Assembly: GCA_020430675.1 (NCBI GenBank)
Contig: JAGQJJ010000087.1
Coordinates: forward strand, 1 to 10,008
Origin: Myxococcales bacterium
Lineage (GTDB): Bacteria; Myxococcota; Bradymonadia; UBA7976; UBA1532
Direction: 5' to 3'
DNA: 10,008 nt
Shown piece after piece: positions 9,092 through 10,008 of the stretch. The first letter of the stretch is position 1. Every line of letters begins with the position of its first letter. Position numbers and translations under genes: made by a program. Below the pieces are notes generated by a model. That model made no database searches. It worked only from the letters and a program-made list of their open reading frames with translations, and had not been told where the DNA came from.

Positions 9092-10008
9092 TCAGAACCG
9101 GATCACCACCGCGCCCGCCCCGTCACGACGCTTGAGGCCCTTCTGCTCGTCTTCGGTGGCCCACAAGATCAGGGGCACCGCCACCGCCACCGCGGCGCCC
9201 GCGGCGATCGACGACCACAGCCACCAGCGACTCCCGGTCTCGGCGGGCGGCGGCAACGGCTCGGCCTTCACCGCGCCCGGCGCCTTGAAGTCGAGCCCGC
9301 GATACAACTCGCGGATCAGCGTGCGTCCGGCCTCTTCACCATCGCCATCGAGCGGCACTTCGACGATGCGCACCTGCCGGCCGGTCTTCAGGTCGAAAAG
9401 CCCGCCCCGCAGCCAGGGCGGCGCGGCGGCGACCAGAATGGCCTGGTCGGCGAATGACAACGCCTTCAGGTCACCCAGCGCGTCGGCGTCGATGCGGTTG
9501 AGGTCATCCGGCAGCCCGGCGACGATCTGCTCCAACAGCGCCGCCTTCGCCGCCGCGTTGAGGCGCGCGTCCAGCCGCGTCTCGCGGTTGGCGGTGATGG
9601 TCACCAGCTTCAGCTCATCGCGATAGCCGTCGGTGGTGAGCCGCACGTGGTGCACGCCCGGCGGCAGATCGGTCAGGTAGAGCGGCGAGACGCCCCGAAA
9701 CGTGCCGTCGACAAAGATCGCCGTCGCCACCGGCTCGCTGCGGGCCCGCAGGCGGCCGACGCCGCGCTTGTTCTGCAGCGCCTGCGCCGCCTCAAAGCGC
9801 CGCATCAATGACGGCGGTGCGCCCGCCGGGTCGAGCTTGAAGTCGGCATTGAGCCGAAGCACGCGGTTGAACGCCTGCGTCGCGCAGTCTTCGTCGCGCC
9901 GAGCGTTGCACGCCCGCGCCAACAGCACCAGGGCGTCGATCGCCTCGGCGCGGGCCGCCGGGTGCCCCGAGAGCACGTCCGCCGCCTTGAGCAGCGCCGG
10001 CTCGGCCC
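9092..10008 (-). CDS. PEGA-domain membrane protein, 5' end outside the window
   Basis: The minus-strand frame stays open to the right edge, so the true start is beyond 10008; a GTG at 9976 is only an internal candidate. 304 residues are visible, numbered from the edge. Residues 1-80 are helical and TPR-like (CATQAFNRVLRLNADFKLDP). A PEGA domain follows (about 86-150: IFVDGTFRGVSPL, LPPGVHHVRLTTDGY), then an Ala/Leu/Asp-rich domain (about 150-235), a Pro linker, and a transmembrane helix (about 261-283, WWLWSSIAAGAAVAVAVPLI) before a short basic tail ending GAVVIRF. PEGA domains are small extracytoplasmic beta modules often found in surface and lipoprotein-type proteins, and this TPR/PEGA/TM layout is common in myxobacteria-like genomes. 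The role is unknown; envelope localisation is inferred. A signal peptide would lie outside the window. Confidence 0.82.
   Translation of the reverse strand, partial: AEPALLKAADVLSGHPAARAEAIDALVLLARACNARRDEDCATQAFNRVLRLNADFKLDPAGAPPSLMRRFEAAQALQNKRGVGRLRARSEPVATAIFVDGTFRGVSPLYLTDLPPGVHHVRLTTDGYRDELKLVTITANRETRLDARLNAAAKAALLEQIVAGLPDDLNRIDADALGDLKALSFADQAILVAAAPPWLRGGLFDLKTGRQVRIVEVPLDGDGEEAGRTLIRELYRGLDFKAPGAVKAEPLPPPAETGSRWWLWSSIAAGAAVAVAVPLILWATEDEQKGLKRRDGAGAVVIRF
9557..9751 (-). other. PEGA domain within the membrane protein
   Basis: This segment encodes the PEGA-like module with the characteristic V-D-G-x-x-x-G-x-(S/T)-P-L core, L-P-P-G-x-H-x-V and a following D-G-Y. The spacing between these landmarks fits one PEGA repeat of about 65 residues. 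Only one copy is visible. Confidence 0.8.

Noticed and set aside
8349..9626. A 425-codon plus-strand frame spanning trmB and the PEGA gene
   Set aside because: It is offset from the trmB frame and antisense to the PEGA gene; its Ser/Arg/Ala/Pro-rich translation has no motif.

Overview
This is a high-GC, gene-dense bacterial chromosome segment carrying mostly housekeeping genes. By eye roughly two thirds of bases are G or C, third codon positions are mostly G/C, and several genes start with GTG. Two genes point to a deltaproteobacteria-like lineage such as Myxococcota or Bradymonadota: a membrane-anchored Pro/Ala protein peppered with 'DAG'/'PDAG' motifs, and a TPR-like/PEGA/transmembrane protein. 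That placement is inference from protein style, not a phylogenetic result. No rRNA, tRNA, CRISPR array, insertion sequence or phage gene was seen.

Layout. Positions 1-86 probably hold the N-terminus of a gene leaving the window on the minus strand. A short divergent region (87-180) with an 8-bp inverted repeat follows. From 181 a tightly packed plus-strand block runs to 8315: queA, tgt (10-nt overlap), a 94-nt gap, yajC, secD, secF, recJ, and a small membrane-anchored proline-rich protein whose GTG start overlaps the recJ stop. A candidate promoter and strong Shine-Dalgarno then introduce a trmB-family gene (8402-9085). A PEGA-domain membrane protein lies on the minus strand (9092 to beyond 10008), meeting trmB tail to tail with 6 nt between stop codons.

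Functional logic. QueA and Tgt act in the queuosine pathway of tRNA wobble modification: Tgt inserts a 7-deazaguanine base at position 34 and QueA adds the epoxycyclopentanediol precursor. YajC, SecD and SecF are the auxiliary subunits of the Sec translocase that use the proton motive force to help pull proteins across the inner membrane. RecJ is the 5'-3' single-strand DNA exonuclease; it probably shares the sec transcript through position rather than function. TrmB-family enzymes make m7G46 in tRNA. The queA-tgt-yajC-secD-secF order is widespread in bacteria.

I do not see a convincing undescribed defence, mobile or biosynthetic system. The points most worth a second look are an apparent internal duplication in the SecF periplasmic domain, a membrane-anchored protein with repeated LPFER boxes coupled to recJ, substituted specificity residues in Tgt, a divergent TrmB, and an inverted repeat over a possible leaderless promoter at the left edge.
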